A DNA stretch of 64,000 nt, taken from Betaproteobacteria bacterium Ga0077527 (GTDB lineage: Bacteria; Pseudomonadota; Gammaproteobacteria; Burkholderiales; SG8-41). The stretch's first letter is position 1. Each line of letters begins with the position of its first letter. A model generated the notes under the pieces. It did no database searches and had not been told where the DNA came from. It saw only the letters and a program-made list of their open reading frames with translations. Location of the stretch: positions 148,218 to 212,217 of the forward strand of contig LNDW01000021.1 in the NCBI GenBank assembly GCA_001464815.1, in the 5' to 3' direction. Below, in pieces: positions 45,095 through 54,642 of this stretch. The position numbers were made by a program, and so were the translations under genes.

Positions 45095-47799
45095 GGCCTG
45101 CTGTTTTGCTCTCCCCCGCCGAGTAAACGCATCCACAGGCTTTTCACAGCGGAAACGGCTGTCGCCACCTGCGACGCATCGACCCGCGCATAACGTTCAC
45201 CGGCCAGCCGAAGCTGGTGCTGCAGGCTGCGGAACTGGCGGTAGGCGTCGCGTACCTGACTGGCTTCCGCCGCGCTGATCAGGCCAAGTCCGGCCGCGCT
45301 GTTGAGCAGCGCCAGATTGCCGGAATTGGCGGTCAGCCCGGGATGTTCCCGGGCGTGGCCCAGCACCAGGTACTGCACCATGAACTCAACGTCGATGATG
45401 CCGCCGCGGTCGTGCTTGAGATCGAACAGCGCGCTGGTGTTGGGGTGAGCCTCGAGCATCTTCGCGCGCATTTCGGCGATGCCGCTGCGCAATGCCTTGG
45501 CTTCGCGCGGCGCGCACAGCACTTCCTGTCGCAGGTCTTCAAAGGCACTGCCAATGGCCGCATCGCCGGCCACCGCACGGGCGCGGGTCAACGCCTGGTG
45601 CTCCCACAGCCAGGCCTGCTCGAGCTGGTAGCGGCGCATGCTGTCCAGCGGCGTCACCAGCAGGCCGCTTGCACCATCCGGCCGCAGCCTGAGGTCGGTT
45701 TCGTAGAGCACACCGGCCGCGGTGACGCTGGTCAGCCAGTTGTTGATGCGCTGGGCGAGGCGCGCGTAGTTCTCGGCGGCCTCCGGCGCCGGGTCGTCAT
45801 AGACGAACACGATGTCGAGGTCTGAGGCGTAGCCGAGTTCCTTGCCGCCGAGCTTGCCGTAGCCGACCACCGCGAACAGCGGGATTTCGCGATGGCGCTG
45901 GCGCAGTCCCCGCCACGACAGGCGCAGCACCTCCCCGAGAATCACGCAGGCGAGATCGGAAAGGTGGTCCGACAGGGTCTCCAGCGGCAGCGTGCCGGCA
46001 AAATCCTGTGCGATCAGGTGCAGGGTCTGGGTGTTCTTGAAGTGGCGCAGCAGGTCCATCTGCCGCTCGAGGTCGCCATCGGCGGTGTCGAGGTTCGCGC
46101 GCAAGGTGTGGCCCAGCGCCTTCCAGTCGGGTGCCGCGAGCAGGGTGCGCGAGTCGAGCAGTTCGTCGAGCAGGATGGGATGCCGCGTGATGTATTCGGC
46201 AACCCAGGGGCTCGCGCTCATCAGGTCGGCGACCCGGTCCAGCGCGTGCGGGTATTCGTAGAGCAGGGCGAGGTAAGCCTCGCGCCGGCTGACGCTCTCG
46301 AACAGGGCGAGCAGCCTCTCCAGCGTCTGGTCGGGTTCGCGCCGGCCTGCCGCCGCGGCGATGGCCGAGGGTACCAGGCGGTCGAGTCGCTGCTGGCTGG
46401 CCGCCGGCATCTGGCGGTAACGGTTGCCATGGCGCAGCAGCGCCAGCCTGCGGCACAGCTCTTCCGGCTGGCGGTAGCCGAGTTCGGCGAGCCTTGAGGC
46501 ACAGGCGCTGCTGTCGTCATCGGGCGCGCGCAGCCACAGCGTGGCGAGCGGGTGCACGGCTGCCGCATCGTCGCCGAAGATGGCTTCGAAATTGCGCGTC
46601 ACCGCCGCACGGTGTGCCGACAGCGCGGCGGTGAATGCGGCCGTGTCGGCAAACCCCATGCTGGCTGCGAGCAGCGCATATTCGGCGGCGTCCGCCGGCA
46701 GTTCCTGGGTCTGCTGGTCGTCGCGGTACTGCAGCCGGTGCTCAAGGTTGCGCAGGAAAACATAGGCCCCGCGCAGTTCGCCCGCCGCTTCGGCGGAGAT
46801 GTAACCGCGCCCGGCGAGTGTCTCCAGCACCGGCAGTGTCGCCAGCTGCTGCAGCGCCGGCTCGCGGCCGCCGCGGATCAACTGGAACACTTGTACCGTG
46901 AATTCGATTTCACGGATGCCACCGGGCCCGAGCTTGATGTTATCAAGGCGGTCGCGGCGATTGACCTCCTGGCGAACCTGGCTGTGCAGGCTGCGCATCG
47001 CGGCAAAAGCGCTGAAATCGAGGTGGCGGCGGAATACGAAGGGCCGCACCATCGCCGTCAGCGCCGCGCCCTGGTCGCCGGTGAGCACGCGGCCCTTGAT
47101 CCAGGCGAAACGTTCCCATGGCCGGCCCTGGGTCACCAGATAGTTTTCGAGCATGTCAAAGCCGACCACCAGCGGACCGCTGTCGCCATAGGGCCGCAGC
47201 CGGGTATCGACACGGAACACGAAGCCGTCCGCGGTCCATTCATTGAGCGCGTTGATCAACCGCCGCGCGAGCCGGGTGAAGAACTCGTGGTTGCTCAGCG
47301 GGCGCCCGCCGTCGGTATCGCCCTCCTCCGGGTAGACCAGCACCAGATCAATATCGGAGGAGGCGTTGAGTTCTGCGCCGCCGAGCTTGCCCATGCCAAC
47401 CACATGCAGTGCCTGCACCGCGCCCTGGCTGCCGCGCGGCTCACCGTGAATTTTGGCGAGGTCGCAGTGCAGCCACGCCACGGCGGTTTCGATGGCCACT
47501 TCGGCCAGCGCCGTCACCGTCGTCACCACTTCGTCCAGCGTCGCGCGACCGCACAGGTCGCGGGTGATCAGCCTGGCCATCACCCGCTGGCGCAGCCGGC
47601 GCAGCGCGCGGCCGAGCGCGGCATCACCGGTCACCGGTGCCGCGGCGAGTTCGCTGCGCATGCAGGTCGCGGTGAAGGGTTGCTCCGTTTCCGCGGCGCT
47701 CAGCAGCTCCGGATCGGCGTTGAGCAGCCGAGCCAGGTAGCGGCTGTATTCAGCGGCGCGGCTGATGTTCAGCTTTGAATCGGTGTTGCTGGTGGTCAC
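45091..47799 (-). CDS. glnE: Bifunctional glutamine synthetase adenylyltransferase/deadenylase
   Basis: The 902-residue GlnE has two nucleotidyltransferase domains: one with GMGKLGGAELNASSDIDLVL near residue 135 (removase half) and one with GYGKLGGKELGYASDLDIVFV near residue 650 (transferase half), joined by a regulatory helical region. It adenylylates glutamine synthetase in nitrogen excess and reverses this in nitrogen limitation under PII control. The start is GTG. It is convergent with the cyclase and divergent from yhdP. Confidence 0.96.
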   Translation of the reverse strand: MTTSNTDSKLNISRAAEYSRYLARLLNADPELLSAAETEQPFTATCMRSELAAAPVTGDAALGRALRRLRQRVMARLITRDLCGRATLDEVVTTVTALAEVAIETAVAWLHCDLAKIHGEPRGSQGAVQALHVVGMGKLGGAELNASSDIDLVLVYPEEGDTDGGRPLSNHEFFTRLARRLINALNEWTADGFVFRVDTRLRPYGDSGPLVVGFDMLENYLVTQGRPWERFAWIKGRVLTGDQGAALTAMVRPFVFRRHLDFSAFAAMRSLHSQVRQEVNRRDRLDNIKLGPGGIREIEFTVQVFQLIRGGREPALQQLATLPVLETLAGRGYISAEAAGELRGAYVFLRNLEHRLQYRDDQQTQELPADAAEYALLAASMGFADTAAFTAALSAHRAAVTRNFEAIFGDDAAAVHPLATLWLRAPDDDSSACASRLAELGYRQPEELCRRLALLRHGNRYRQMPAASQQRLDRLVPSAIAAAAGRREPDQTLERLLALFESVSRREAYLALLYEYPHALDRVADLMSASPWVAEYITRHPILLDELLDSRTLLAAPDWKALGHTLRANLDTADGDLERQMDLLRHFKNTQTLHLIAQDFAGTLPLETLSDHLSDLACVILGEVLRLSWRGLRQRHREIPLFAVVGYGKLGGKELGYASDLDIVFVYDDPAPEAAENYARLAQRINNWLTSVTAAGVLYETDLRLRPDGASGLLVTPLDSMRRYQLEQAWLWEHQALTRARAVAGDAAIGSAFEDLRQEVLCAPREAKALRSGIAEMRAKMLEAHPNTSALFDLKHDRGGIIDVEFMVQYLVLGHAREHPGLTANSGNLALLNSAAGLGLISAAEASQVRDAYRQFRSLQHQLRLAGERYARVDASQVATAVSAVKSLWMRLLGGGEQNSRP

Positions 47800-47895
47800 G
47801 GTTGTGTGGTGTCCGGCAGTGATGAACCCGGCTGCGTTGCAGGCGTCTTAACGGGGGCGGCGAGGGCTTATATTGCCGCGTTCACGGGTGACTCC

Positions 47896-47904
47896 TGCTA
47901 GAAT
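47896..47904 (+). promoter_or_regulatory. Extended -10 promoter element upstream of yhdP
   Basis: TGCTAGAAT is a TGn-extended -10 (TAGAAT 47899-47904), 24 bases before the AT motif and 72 before the ATG. Confidence 0.4.
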
Positions 47905-47927
47905 GGCCGGGCTGCTCAGGGTTGTTC

Positions 47928-47943
47928 TAAGTCATTGTTTCAG
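47928..47943 (+). promoter_or_regulatory. Recurrent intergenic AT motif, copy 6 (imperfect)
   Basis: TAAGTCATTGTTTCAG matches the first 13 bases of the pattern; the T-tract is interrupted and resumes as TTTTATATTTTATTATTTTTTT. It points toward yhdP, 32 bases before the ATG. The preceding gene (glnE) is divergent, so this copy does not follow a stop codon. Confidence 0.45.
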
Positions 47944-47975
47944 TTTTATATTTTATTATTTTTTTGAACCCGCGC

Positions 47976-50900
47976 ATGAGCGTAGACGAAGTGCGTCGCC
48001 GGCTGCAGAACAGCACCCTGCTGATTTATCGCGTGCTGACCTGGCTGGTGCTCGGATGCGGCCTGCTGTTCGCTGCCGTGATTCTTGCGCTGCGCTACTG
48101 GATTCTGCCCGACATTGGCGAGCACCGTGAGGCCATTGCCCTGGCGCTGAGCCGCGGCGCGACGCAAAACATCAGCATAGGCGCCATCAGCGCCAACTGG
48201 GATGGACTGCGGCCCCAGCTCGCCCTGTCCAAGGTGGTGGTGCATGACGCCGAAGGGCGCCCGGCGCTGGAATTGCCGCGGGTCGATGCCACATTGTCTT
48301 GGCGCTCTCTGTTGTTGTTCCAGGTCAATTTCCACTCGCTGGACATCCATCGTCCCCAGCTGCAGGTACGCCGCGACAGCGCTGGCCGGATCACCGTGGG
48401 TGGTGTCGCCGTGGAAGGCGCCGGACAGGGGGATGGCGCGTTCTCGGAATGGCTGCTCAGCCAGCGCGAAATTGAAATTTTCGATGCCGCGCTGGACTGG
48501 CACGACGAGATGAGGGCGGCCCCGGTTCTTGAGTTGCGCAAGGTGCAACTGCGCATCGTCAACAGAGGCGGGCGCCATCGTTTCGCGCTGAGCGCGCAGC
48601 CGCCGCAGGCAATTTCCGCGCCGCTGGACCTGCGTGCCGACCTGCGTGGCGAGGACTGGTCCGAACTGACCGGACGCATGAACGGGCAGTGGTATGTTCA
48701 TGTCGCCAGCATCGACATCGCGGCATGGCGGCAATGGGTCGATTTTCCGGTGCAGATGAGCCAGGGCAGCGGAGCCCTGCGTGCCTGGATGACTTTTGCC
48801 GATGGCAAGATGCAGGCCGGCACCGCCGATGCCGAGTTGCGCGATGTGCGGGCGAGGCTGGCCACCAACCTGCCCGAACTCGACCTGCGGCAGATGGGCG
48901 GGCGGTTGGGTTTGAAACGCACACCCGGCGGCTTTGAACTCAACGCGCGCCGTCTCGGTTTCATCACCGGCGACAATCTGGCGCTGCCGCCGGCTGACAT
49001 CAGCCTGCGACTGTCGGGCGGCGGCAGTGATTACACCCGCGGCGAACTGCAGGCAACCTCACTCGATCTGGCGCCGCTGGTTACGCTGGCCGACCGCCTG
49101 CCACTGCATGCCGGATTCCGCGGCGCGCTCGAAGCCTATTCCCCTGGCGGTGGTGTGCATGACCTCAGCGTCAAGTGGGACGGCGCGTGGCCGGACCTGA
49201 AGACCTACAGCCTGCGCGGACGTTTTAACGAACTGTCGTTGCGTCGCCACGGTAACTGGCCCGGATTCACCGGTTTCAGCGGCAACATCGACGGCAACGA
49301 GCGCGGCGGCAACCTTAATGTGAGCAGCCAGCGGGCGGTGCTTGATCTGCCCAGGGTGTTTCGCGAGCGCTTGCAGTTTGATTCACTGACCGGCCAGCTC
49401 GGCTGGACACGCCAGCCCGGCGGCATCGAGCTGCGCTTCGGTAATTTCGCCTATGCCAACAGCGATCTTGCCGGCACCCTGTTCGGCAGCTTTCGCACGG
49501 CTGCCGATGGCCCCGGGGTGGCTGACCTTACCGGTCACCTGACCCGTGGCGTGGCGCGCCGCGTCACCGATTACCTGCCGCTGCAAGTGGCGCAAACCTC
49601 GCGCGGCTGGCTTGACCAGGCGTTTACCGCGGGCAGTTCGAACGACGTACGTTTCCGGGTGAAGGGTGACCTGCGCGATTTCCCTTTTGCCGGTGAAAAG
49701 GCTGGTGTGTTTGAGGTTGCGGCCAAAATGCAGGACGGCACCCTGAATTATGGCGAGGGCTGGCCGCGCATCTCTGGTATCGACGGTGACCTGCTGTTCC
49801 GTGGTCAGCGCATGGATATCAATGTCCGCCAGGCGATGATCGGCGATGTCCGGCTGTCCAGGGTGCGCGCGCAGATTCCCGACCTGGTGCACCATGAGGA
49901 GGTGCTGGATGTCAGCGGTGAGGCCGAGGGGCAGACCGCGGACTTCCTGCAATTCATCGCGCAAAGTCCGGTGCGCGGCATGATCGACGGCTTCACCGAC
50001 GGCATGCAGGCCCAGGGCCGCGGCAAGCTCGGCCTGAAGCTCACACTGCCGCTGCGCAGACTGAAGGCCGGCAAGGTTGCCGGCAACTATCAGTTCATCA
50101 ATAACCAGCTTACGCCCGAACCCGGCTTTCCGCCGCTGGAGCAGGTCAACGGCAGACTCGAATTTACAGAATCCATGGTGCGTGTGCCGGGCGCCACCGC
50201 GCAGTTCCTCGGCGGGCCGCTGACGGTGTCCGCCGGCAGCCAGCGCGACGCCGCGGTGAGCATCCAGTTCCAGGGGCGGATCAATGCCGATGCCGCGCGC
50301 CGCGCCGGCAACAACATTGAATGGCTGCGCCACATCCGCGGTGCCACCGACTGGCGCGGCACGCTGACCCTGCGCAACAAGCGCACCGATTTTGTCATCG
50401 ACTCTTCGTTGCAGGGCCTCGCCGTCAGCCTGCCGGCACCGTTCGCCAAGTCCGCCGCGGAGACATTGCCGCTGCGCGTTGAACGGCGGTTCACCGGCGC
50501 GCAGCAGGAGCGGCTGGCGTTTTCGCTGGGCAACGTGACCAACGGCGTGCTGCTGCGCCGGTCCCAGGGCGGCGAACTGCGCATCGAGCGCGGCACGGTG
50601 CGTTTTGGCGAAGGCCTTGCCACCGAACCGGACCGCCCCGGCCTGCAGCTCGGCGGTTCGATCCGCCAGCTCGATGCCGATGGCTGGATCGCGCTGCTCG
50701 GCAAGGACAGCGGAGGTGCCGGCAGCCTGCCGGTCACCGCCGATCTGCGCATCGGCGAGCTGGAGTGGTTCGACCGCCGCTTCAGCGCGATCGCGGTGAC
50801 CGCGACTCCTCAGCCCGGCGTGGTGCAACTGACACTGAAGGGGCGCGAGGTCGAGGGGGCTGCATCCTGGCGCGGCCAGGGTCGCGGGCGCGTCACCGCG

Positions 50901-51824
50901 CGGCTGCGCCGCCTGGTGCTGCCTGCGCGCGACGAGGCCGCGGTGGTGGCGGCGGCCCAGCCGGCGGCACAGCAGGCAGCCGCCGAGCAGGCGGCGCTGG
51001 AGTTGCCCGCGCTGGATGTGGTGATCGACGAATTCCAGCTTGCCGACAAGGTGCTGGGCCGGTTTGAGTTGCAGGCGACACCGCAGGGTCGCGACTGGCG
51101 CATCGAACGCCTGCGTGTGGCCAATCCCGACGGCACGCTGAACATCGACGGCCTGTGGCAGTCATGGCTGTCGCGGCCCGGCACCCAGGTCAATGTCCGC
51201 CTAGATGTCGTCGACATCGGCAGGATGCTGGCGCGGCTGGGTTACCCCGAGGGGGTGCGCCGCGGCACCGCGAAAATAGAGGGTTCACTGGCCTGGGCCG
51301 GCAGCCCGCAGCGCATTGATTACCCTACGCTTTCCGGCAACTTCGTGCTCGATGCGGCGAAGGGGCAGTTCGTCAAACTCGATCCGGGCATTGGCAAGCT
51401 GCTGGGTATCCTCAGCCTGCAGTCGCTGCCGCGGCGCATCTCGCTGGATTTCCGCGACATTTTCAGCGAGGGGCTCGCTTTTGATGAAATCGTCGGCGCG
51501 GTGAAGGTGGTCAAGGGCATTGCCAGCACCGACAACCTCCGTATTGCCGGCCCCGCGGCACGCATCGTGATGAGCGGCACCGTTGATCTGGCGAAGGAAA
51601 CCCAGGCGTTGCGGGTGAAGGTCAGTCCGCAACTTTCCGATACCGTGTCGGTGGCCGGCGCGCTGATCGGCGGCCCGGTGGCGGGTGTTGCCGCGTTCAT
51701 CGCGCAGCGCCTGCTCAAGGATCCATTGAACCAGATCGCCGCCCATGAGTACGATGTCACCGGCAACTGGGCTGATCCGCAGGTGGCCAAGGTCGAGAGG
51801 GCAACCGAGGCGTTAACACCATGA
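47976..51824 (+). CDS. yhdP: YhdP-family AsmA-like protein
   Basis: The product is about 1282 residues, the usual size for YhdP, a member of the AsmA-like group implicated in transport of phospholipids to the outer membrane. It has one N-terminal membrane anchor (VLTWLVLGCGLLFAAVILALRYWILP), a long periplasmic beta-rich body, and the C-terminal signature ISLDFRDIFSEGLAFDEIVGAVKVVKGIASTDNLRI. A TTG four codons upstream (47964) is an alternative start; neither has a clear binding site. Its stop overlaps the next gene (ATGA). The AT motif and an extended -10 lie upstream. Confidence 0.93.
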   Translation: MSVDEVRRRLQNSTLLIYRVLTWLVLGCGLLFAAVILALRYWILPDIGEHREAIALALSRGATQNISIGAISANWDGLRPQLALSKVVVHDAEGRPALELPRVDATLSWRSLLLFQVNFHSLDIHRPQLQVRRDSAGRITVGGVAVEGAGQGDGAFSEWLLSQREIEIFDAALDWHDEMRAAPVLELRKVQLRIVNRGGRHRFALSAQPPQAISAPLDLRADLRGEDWSELTGRMNGQWYVHVASIDIAAWRQWVDFPVQMSQGSGALRAWMTFADGKMQAGTADAELRDVRARLATNLPELDLRQMGGRLGLKRTPGGFELNARRLGFITGDNLALPPADISLRLSGGGSDYTRGELQATSLDLAPLVTLADRLPLHAGFRGALEAYSPGGGVHDLSVKWDGAWPDLKTYSLRGRFNELSLRRHGNWPGFTGFSGNIDGNERGGNLNVSSQRAVLDLPRVFRERLQFDSLTGQLGWTRQPGGIELRFGNFAYANSDLAGTLFGSFRTAADGPGVADLTGHLTRGVARRVTDYLPLQVAQTSRGWLDQAFTAGSSNDVRFRVKGDLRDFPFAGEKAGVFEVAAKMQDGTLNYGEGWPRISGIDGDLLFRGQRMDINVRQAMIGDVRLSRVRAQIPDLVHHEEVLDVSGEAEGQTADFLQFIAQSPVRGMIDGFTDGMQAQGRGKLGLKLTLPLRRLKAGKVAGNYQFINNQLTPEPGFPPLEQVNGRLEFTESMVRVPGATAQFLGGPLTVSAGSQRDAAVSIQFQGRINADAARRAGNNIEWLRHIRGATDWRGTLTLRNKRTDFVIDSSLQGLAVSLPAPFAKSAAETLPLRVERRFTGAQQERLAFSLGNVTNGVLLRRSQGGELRIERGTVRFGEGLATEPDRPGLQLGGSIRQLDADGWIALLGKDSGGAGSLPVTADLRIGELEWFDRRFSAIAVTATPQPGVVQLTLKGREVEGAASWRGQGRGRVTARLRRLVLPARDEAAVVAAAQPAAQQAAAEQAALELPALDVVIDEFQLADKVLGRFELQATPQGRDWRIERLRVANPDGTLNIDGLWQSWLSRPGTQVNVRLDVVDIGRMLARLGYPEGVRRGTAKIEGSLAWAGSPQRIDYPTLSGNFVLDAAKGQFVKLDPGIGKLLGILSLQSLPRRISLDFRDIFSEGLAFDEIVGAVKVVKGIASTDNLRIAGPAARIVMSGTVDLAKETQALRVKVSPQLSDTVSVAGALIGGPVAGVAAFIAQRLLKDPLNQIAAHEYDVTGNWADPQVAKVERATEALTP

Positions 51825-52135
51825 TCCGTTGCTGCGTTTTTTTCATGGGGCTGTTTGCCGGCTCAGCCGCCGCCGCTGAACTGCCGCCCGAGCTGTGGGA
51901 TCGTCCGCGTACTGCGCAGGCGATACTCGCGCAGCCGCAGTTGCGTGCCGCGGTGGAGCGCCTGCAGGCGCGGCCGGTGGCGCGGCTTGAACTGGTGCAC
52001 GGCAACCGTGCCGAGACCAGGGCTCAGGCCGAGGAACTGCGGGCCTGGCTGGTGGCGCTGGCGGTGGACCCATCGCGGCTGCAACTGCGCGCCGATAACG
52101 CGGCAGCGGGACTGCGGCTGGAGTTTGTTGAGTGA
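51821..52135 (+). CDS. Small exported protein coupled to yhdP
   Basis: The 104-residue product has a signal peptide (MIRCCVFFMGLFAGSAAAA, cleavage after AAA-E near residue 19). The mature part is an Ala/Leu/Arg-rich, mainly helical ~85 residues (ELVHGNRAETRAQAEELRAWL...DPSRLQL), recalling short OmpA-like periplasmic repeats but without a firm match. The start overlaps the yhdP stop by four bases, so it is probably made together with YhdP and exported to the same compartment. Confidence 0.65.
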   Translation: MIRCCVFFMGLFAGSAAAAELPPELWDRPRTAQAILAQPQLRAAVERLQARPVARLELVHGNRAETRAQAEELRAWLVALAVDPSRLQLRADNAAAGLRLEFVE

Positions 52136-52233
52136 ATGTCGCATTTAAAGGACCCGATGGACGGGATGGGCGGGATTTAAGACCGGACGCGAATTAACCG
52201 CTGCAGTGACGAGACAAAAGGGAGTGATTCACC

Positions 52234-53100
52234 GTGAGTACCAGACTGCGTTCGACGCGCGCACAGCGCAAAGGTGAGCCCGCGGCCGAGGCCGGCGCGG
52301 TGCGTATAGCCGCGGTGCAGATGGCTTCGGGGCCGCGCGTCGAGTCGAACCTGAAGGAGGCGGCGTGGCTGATCGAGATGGCCGTCGAGCAGGGCGCGCG
52401 GCTGGTCGCGCTGCCCGAGTACTTCGGCATCATGGGCATGAAGGACACCGACAAGGTCGCGGTGCGCGAGGATTACGGCGACGGGCCGATCCAGTCCTTT
52501 CTCGCCGCCACCGCACGCAAATTCGGCATCTGGCTGGTTGGCGGCTCGGTGCCGCTGGTGGCCTCGAGCAAGGACAAGGTGCTAAACACCAGCGTGGTCT
52601 ACGACGATAAGGGCAAGTGCGTCGCGCGCTACGACAAGATCCATCTCTTCGGTTTCGAGATGGGCAAGGAGCGTTACTCCGAGGAGCGCACCATCGAGCA
52701 CGGCAGGCAGGTGCAAACCGTGGATACCCCCTTCGGCCGCATCGGGCTTTCGATTTGTTATGACCTGCGTTTTCCCGAGCTGTATCGCGCGATGGGGGAG
52801 GTCGATCTGATCGTGGTGCCTTCGGCCTTCACCGAAACCACCGGCAAGGCGCACTGGGAAACTTTGATCCGCGCCCGCGCCATCGAGAATCTCGCCTATG
52901 TGCTGGCGCCGGCACAGGGCGGTTATCATCTCAACGGTCGCGAAACCCACGGCAATTCGATGATTGTCGATCCCTGGGGGGTCGTGCTGGATCGTCTGCC
53001 GCGCGGCTCTGGGGTGGTTGTGGCCGGCATGAACCGGGCCCATATACAACGTCTGCGCCAGAGTCTGCCTGCCTTGAGCCACCGTACCATCGGCCTCTGA
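52234..53100 (+). CDS. Carbon-nitrogen hydrolase (Nit family)
   Basis: The 288-residue protein carries the nitrilase-superfamily triad: E62 in ALPEYFG, K135 in YDKIHLFGF and C175 in LSICYDLRFPELYR. It most resembles Nit1/YafV-type amidases that hydrolyse deaminated glutathione or similar amides. It lies between yhdP and tldD, a common betaproteobacterial order. GTG start with AAGGGAG upstream. A copy of the recurrent motif begins nine bases after its stop. Confidence 0.93.
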   Translation: MSTRLRSTRAQRKGEPAAEAGAVRIAAVQMASGPRVESNLKEAAWLIEMAVEQGARLVALPEYFGIMGMKDTDKVAVREDYGDGPIQSFLAATARKFGIWLVGGSVPLVASSKDKVLNTSVVYDDKGKCVARYDKIHLFGFEMGKERYSEERTIEHGRQVQTVDTPFGRIGLSICYDLRFPELYRAMGEVDLIVVPSAFTETTGKAHWETLIRARAIENLAYVLAPAQGGYHLNGRETHGNSMIVDPWGVVLDRLPRGSGVVVAGMNRAHIQRLRQSLPALSHRTIGL

Positions 53101-53109
53101 TTTTATTCA

Positions 53110-53125
53110 TAAGTAATTGTTTTTA
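53110..53125 (+). promoter_or_regulatory. Recurrent intergenic AT motif, copy 7
   Basis: TAAGTAATTGTTTTTA, a perfect consensus copy, starts nine bases after the nit stop and ends 11 bases before the tldD TTG. It runs straight into the ribosome binding site AAAGGA. Confidence 0.55.
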
Positions 53126-53136
53126 AAGGAATAATT

Positions 53137-54579
53137 TTGCAATCCGCGAATGTCTTTGAAACCGCCAGTGCGACCCTGCTGGCACCGCATGCTCTCGACG
53201 AAGCGCGGCTGCAGCGGGTATTCGGCGAAATCATGGCGCACCGCGTTGATTACGCCGATCTTTATTTCCAGTATTCGCGCAGCGAGTCGTGGAGCCTCGA
53301 AGAGGGCATCGTCAAATCCGGCAGCTTCAACATCGACCAGGGCGTCGGTGTGCGCGCGGTGAGTGGTGAAAAAACCGCCTTCGCCTATTCCGACGACATC
53401 AGCTTCAACGCACTGAGCGCGGCGGCGCAGGCGACGCGGGCGATCGCGCGCCAGGGCGGCGAAGGCCGCACGGCCGTGGCGCGCCAGGGTGAACTGCGTG
53501 CGCTGTATGCGCCGCAGGATCCGCTGGCCAGCCTTGGCGCGCCGGAGAAGGTGGCGCTGCTCGAGCGGCTGGAGCGCAAGGCGCGGGCCATCGATCCGCG
53601 GGTGACGCAGGTGATGGCTTCACTCGCCGGCGAATACGAGGTGGTGATGGTCGCGCGCAGTGACGGCGTGCAGGCTGCAGACGTGCGGCCGCTGGTGCGG
53701 CTGTCGCTGCAGGTGATCGTCGAGTCCGGCGGGCGCCGCGAGCAGGGCAGTGCCGGCGGTGGCGGCCGTTTTGATTACGCTTATTTTGACGACGCGATAC
53801 TCGATGATTTTGCGGCGAAGGCCGTGCAGCAGGCGCTGACCAATCTTGATGCGCGGCCGGCACCTGCCGGCACGATGACCGTGGTGCTCGGGCCGGGCTG
53901 GCCCGGCGTGCTGCTCCATGAGGCGGTGGGGCACGGGCTCGAGGGCGACTTCAACCGCAAGGGCACATCGGCGTTCAGCGGCCGCATCGGTGAACGTGTT
54001 GCGGCGCGCGGTGTGACCGTGGTCGACGACGGCACGCTGGAACGGCGCCGTGGCTCGCTCAATGTGGATGACGAAGGCAACCCGACGCAGCACAACGTGC
54101 TGATCGAGGACGGCGTGCTGCGCGGCTACATCCAGGACACGCTCAATGCACGGCTGATGAAGGTGGCGCCCACCGGCAATGGCCGCCGCGAGTCCTATGC
54201 CCATGTGCCGATGCCGCGGATGACCAACACCTACATGCTCAATGGCGACAAGGACCCGCAGGAGATCATCGCCTCGGTCGACCGCGGTCTGTATGCGGTC
54301 AACTTCGGCGGCGGCCAGGTCGACATCACCAGCGGCAAATTCGTGTTTTCGGCTTCTGAAGCCTTCATCATCGAAAACGGCAAGCTGACCCATCCGGTGC
54401 GCGGCGCGACACTGATCGGCAACGGCCCCGACGCATTGACCCGGGTCTCGATGATCGGCAACGACATGCGCCTCGATCCGGGCGTGGGCACCTGTGGCAA
54501 GGAAGGCCAGAGCGTGCCGGTGGGTGTGGGCCAGCCGACGTTGCGCATTGATGGCTTGACCGTCGGCGGCACGGTCTGA
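53137..54579 (+). CDS. tldD: Metalloprotease TldD
   Basis: The 480-residue protein has the TldD zinc motif HEAVGH (H261, E262, H266) followed by [10 protein letters not shown]. With TldE it degrades unfolded peptides and matures microcin B17 and CcdA-like substrates; a tldE/pmbA partner is not in the window. The TTG start is preferred because AAAGGA (53125-53130) lies six bases upstream. It is downstream of nit and upstream of aroG, with copies of the recurrent motif in both gaps. Confidence 0.94.
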   Translation: MQSANVFETASATLLAPHALDEARLQRVFGEIMAHRVDYADLYFQYSRSESWSLEEGIVKSGSFNIDQGVGVRAVSGEKTAFAYSDDISFNALSAAAQATRAIARQGGEGRTAVARQGELRALYAPQDPLASLGAPEKVALLERLERKARAIDPRVTQVMASLAGEYEVVMVARSDGVQAADVRPLVRLSLQVIVESGGRREQGSAGGGGRFDYAYFDDAILDDFAAKAVQQALTNLDARPAPAGTMTVVLGPGWPGVLLHEAVGHGLEGDFNRKGTSAFSGRIGERVAARGVTVVDDGTLERRRGSLNVDDEGNPTQHNVLIEDGVLRGYIQDTLNARLMKVAPTGNGRRESYAHVPMPRMTNTYMLNGDKDPQEIIASVDRGLYAVNFGGGQVDITSGKFVFSASEAFIIENGKLTHPVRGATLIGNGPDALTRVSMIGNDMRLDPGVGTCGKEGQSVPVGVGQPTLRIDGLTVGGTV

Positions 54580-54604
54580 CCGGTGACCGGCAATCGTTTA
54601 TAAT
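54576..54604 (+). promoter_or_regulatory. Predicted promoter of aroG
   Basis: CTGACC (54576-54581) and a perfect TATAAT (54599-54604) are 17 bases apart. The -10 box overlaps the first bases of motif copy 8. Confidence 0.45.
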
Positions 54605-54616
54605 GCATTGTTTTTA
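54601..54616 (+). promoter_or_regulatory. Recurrent intergenic AT motif, copy 8
   Basis: TAATGCATTGTTTTTA starts 21 bases after the tldD stop and points toward aroG, 26 bases before its ATG. Its opening TAAT overlaps a -10 TATAAT. Confidence 0.5.
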
Positions 54617-54642
54617 AAGAACTTAGGGAAAGCCATTCAGTC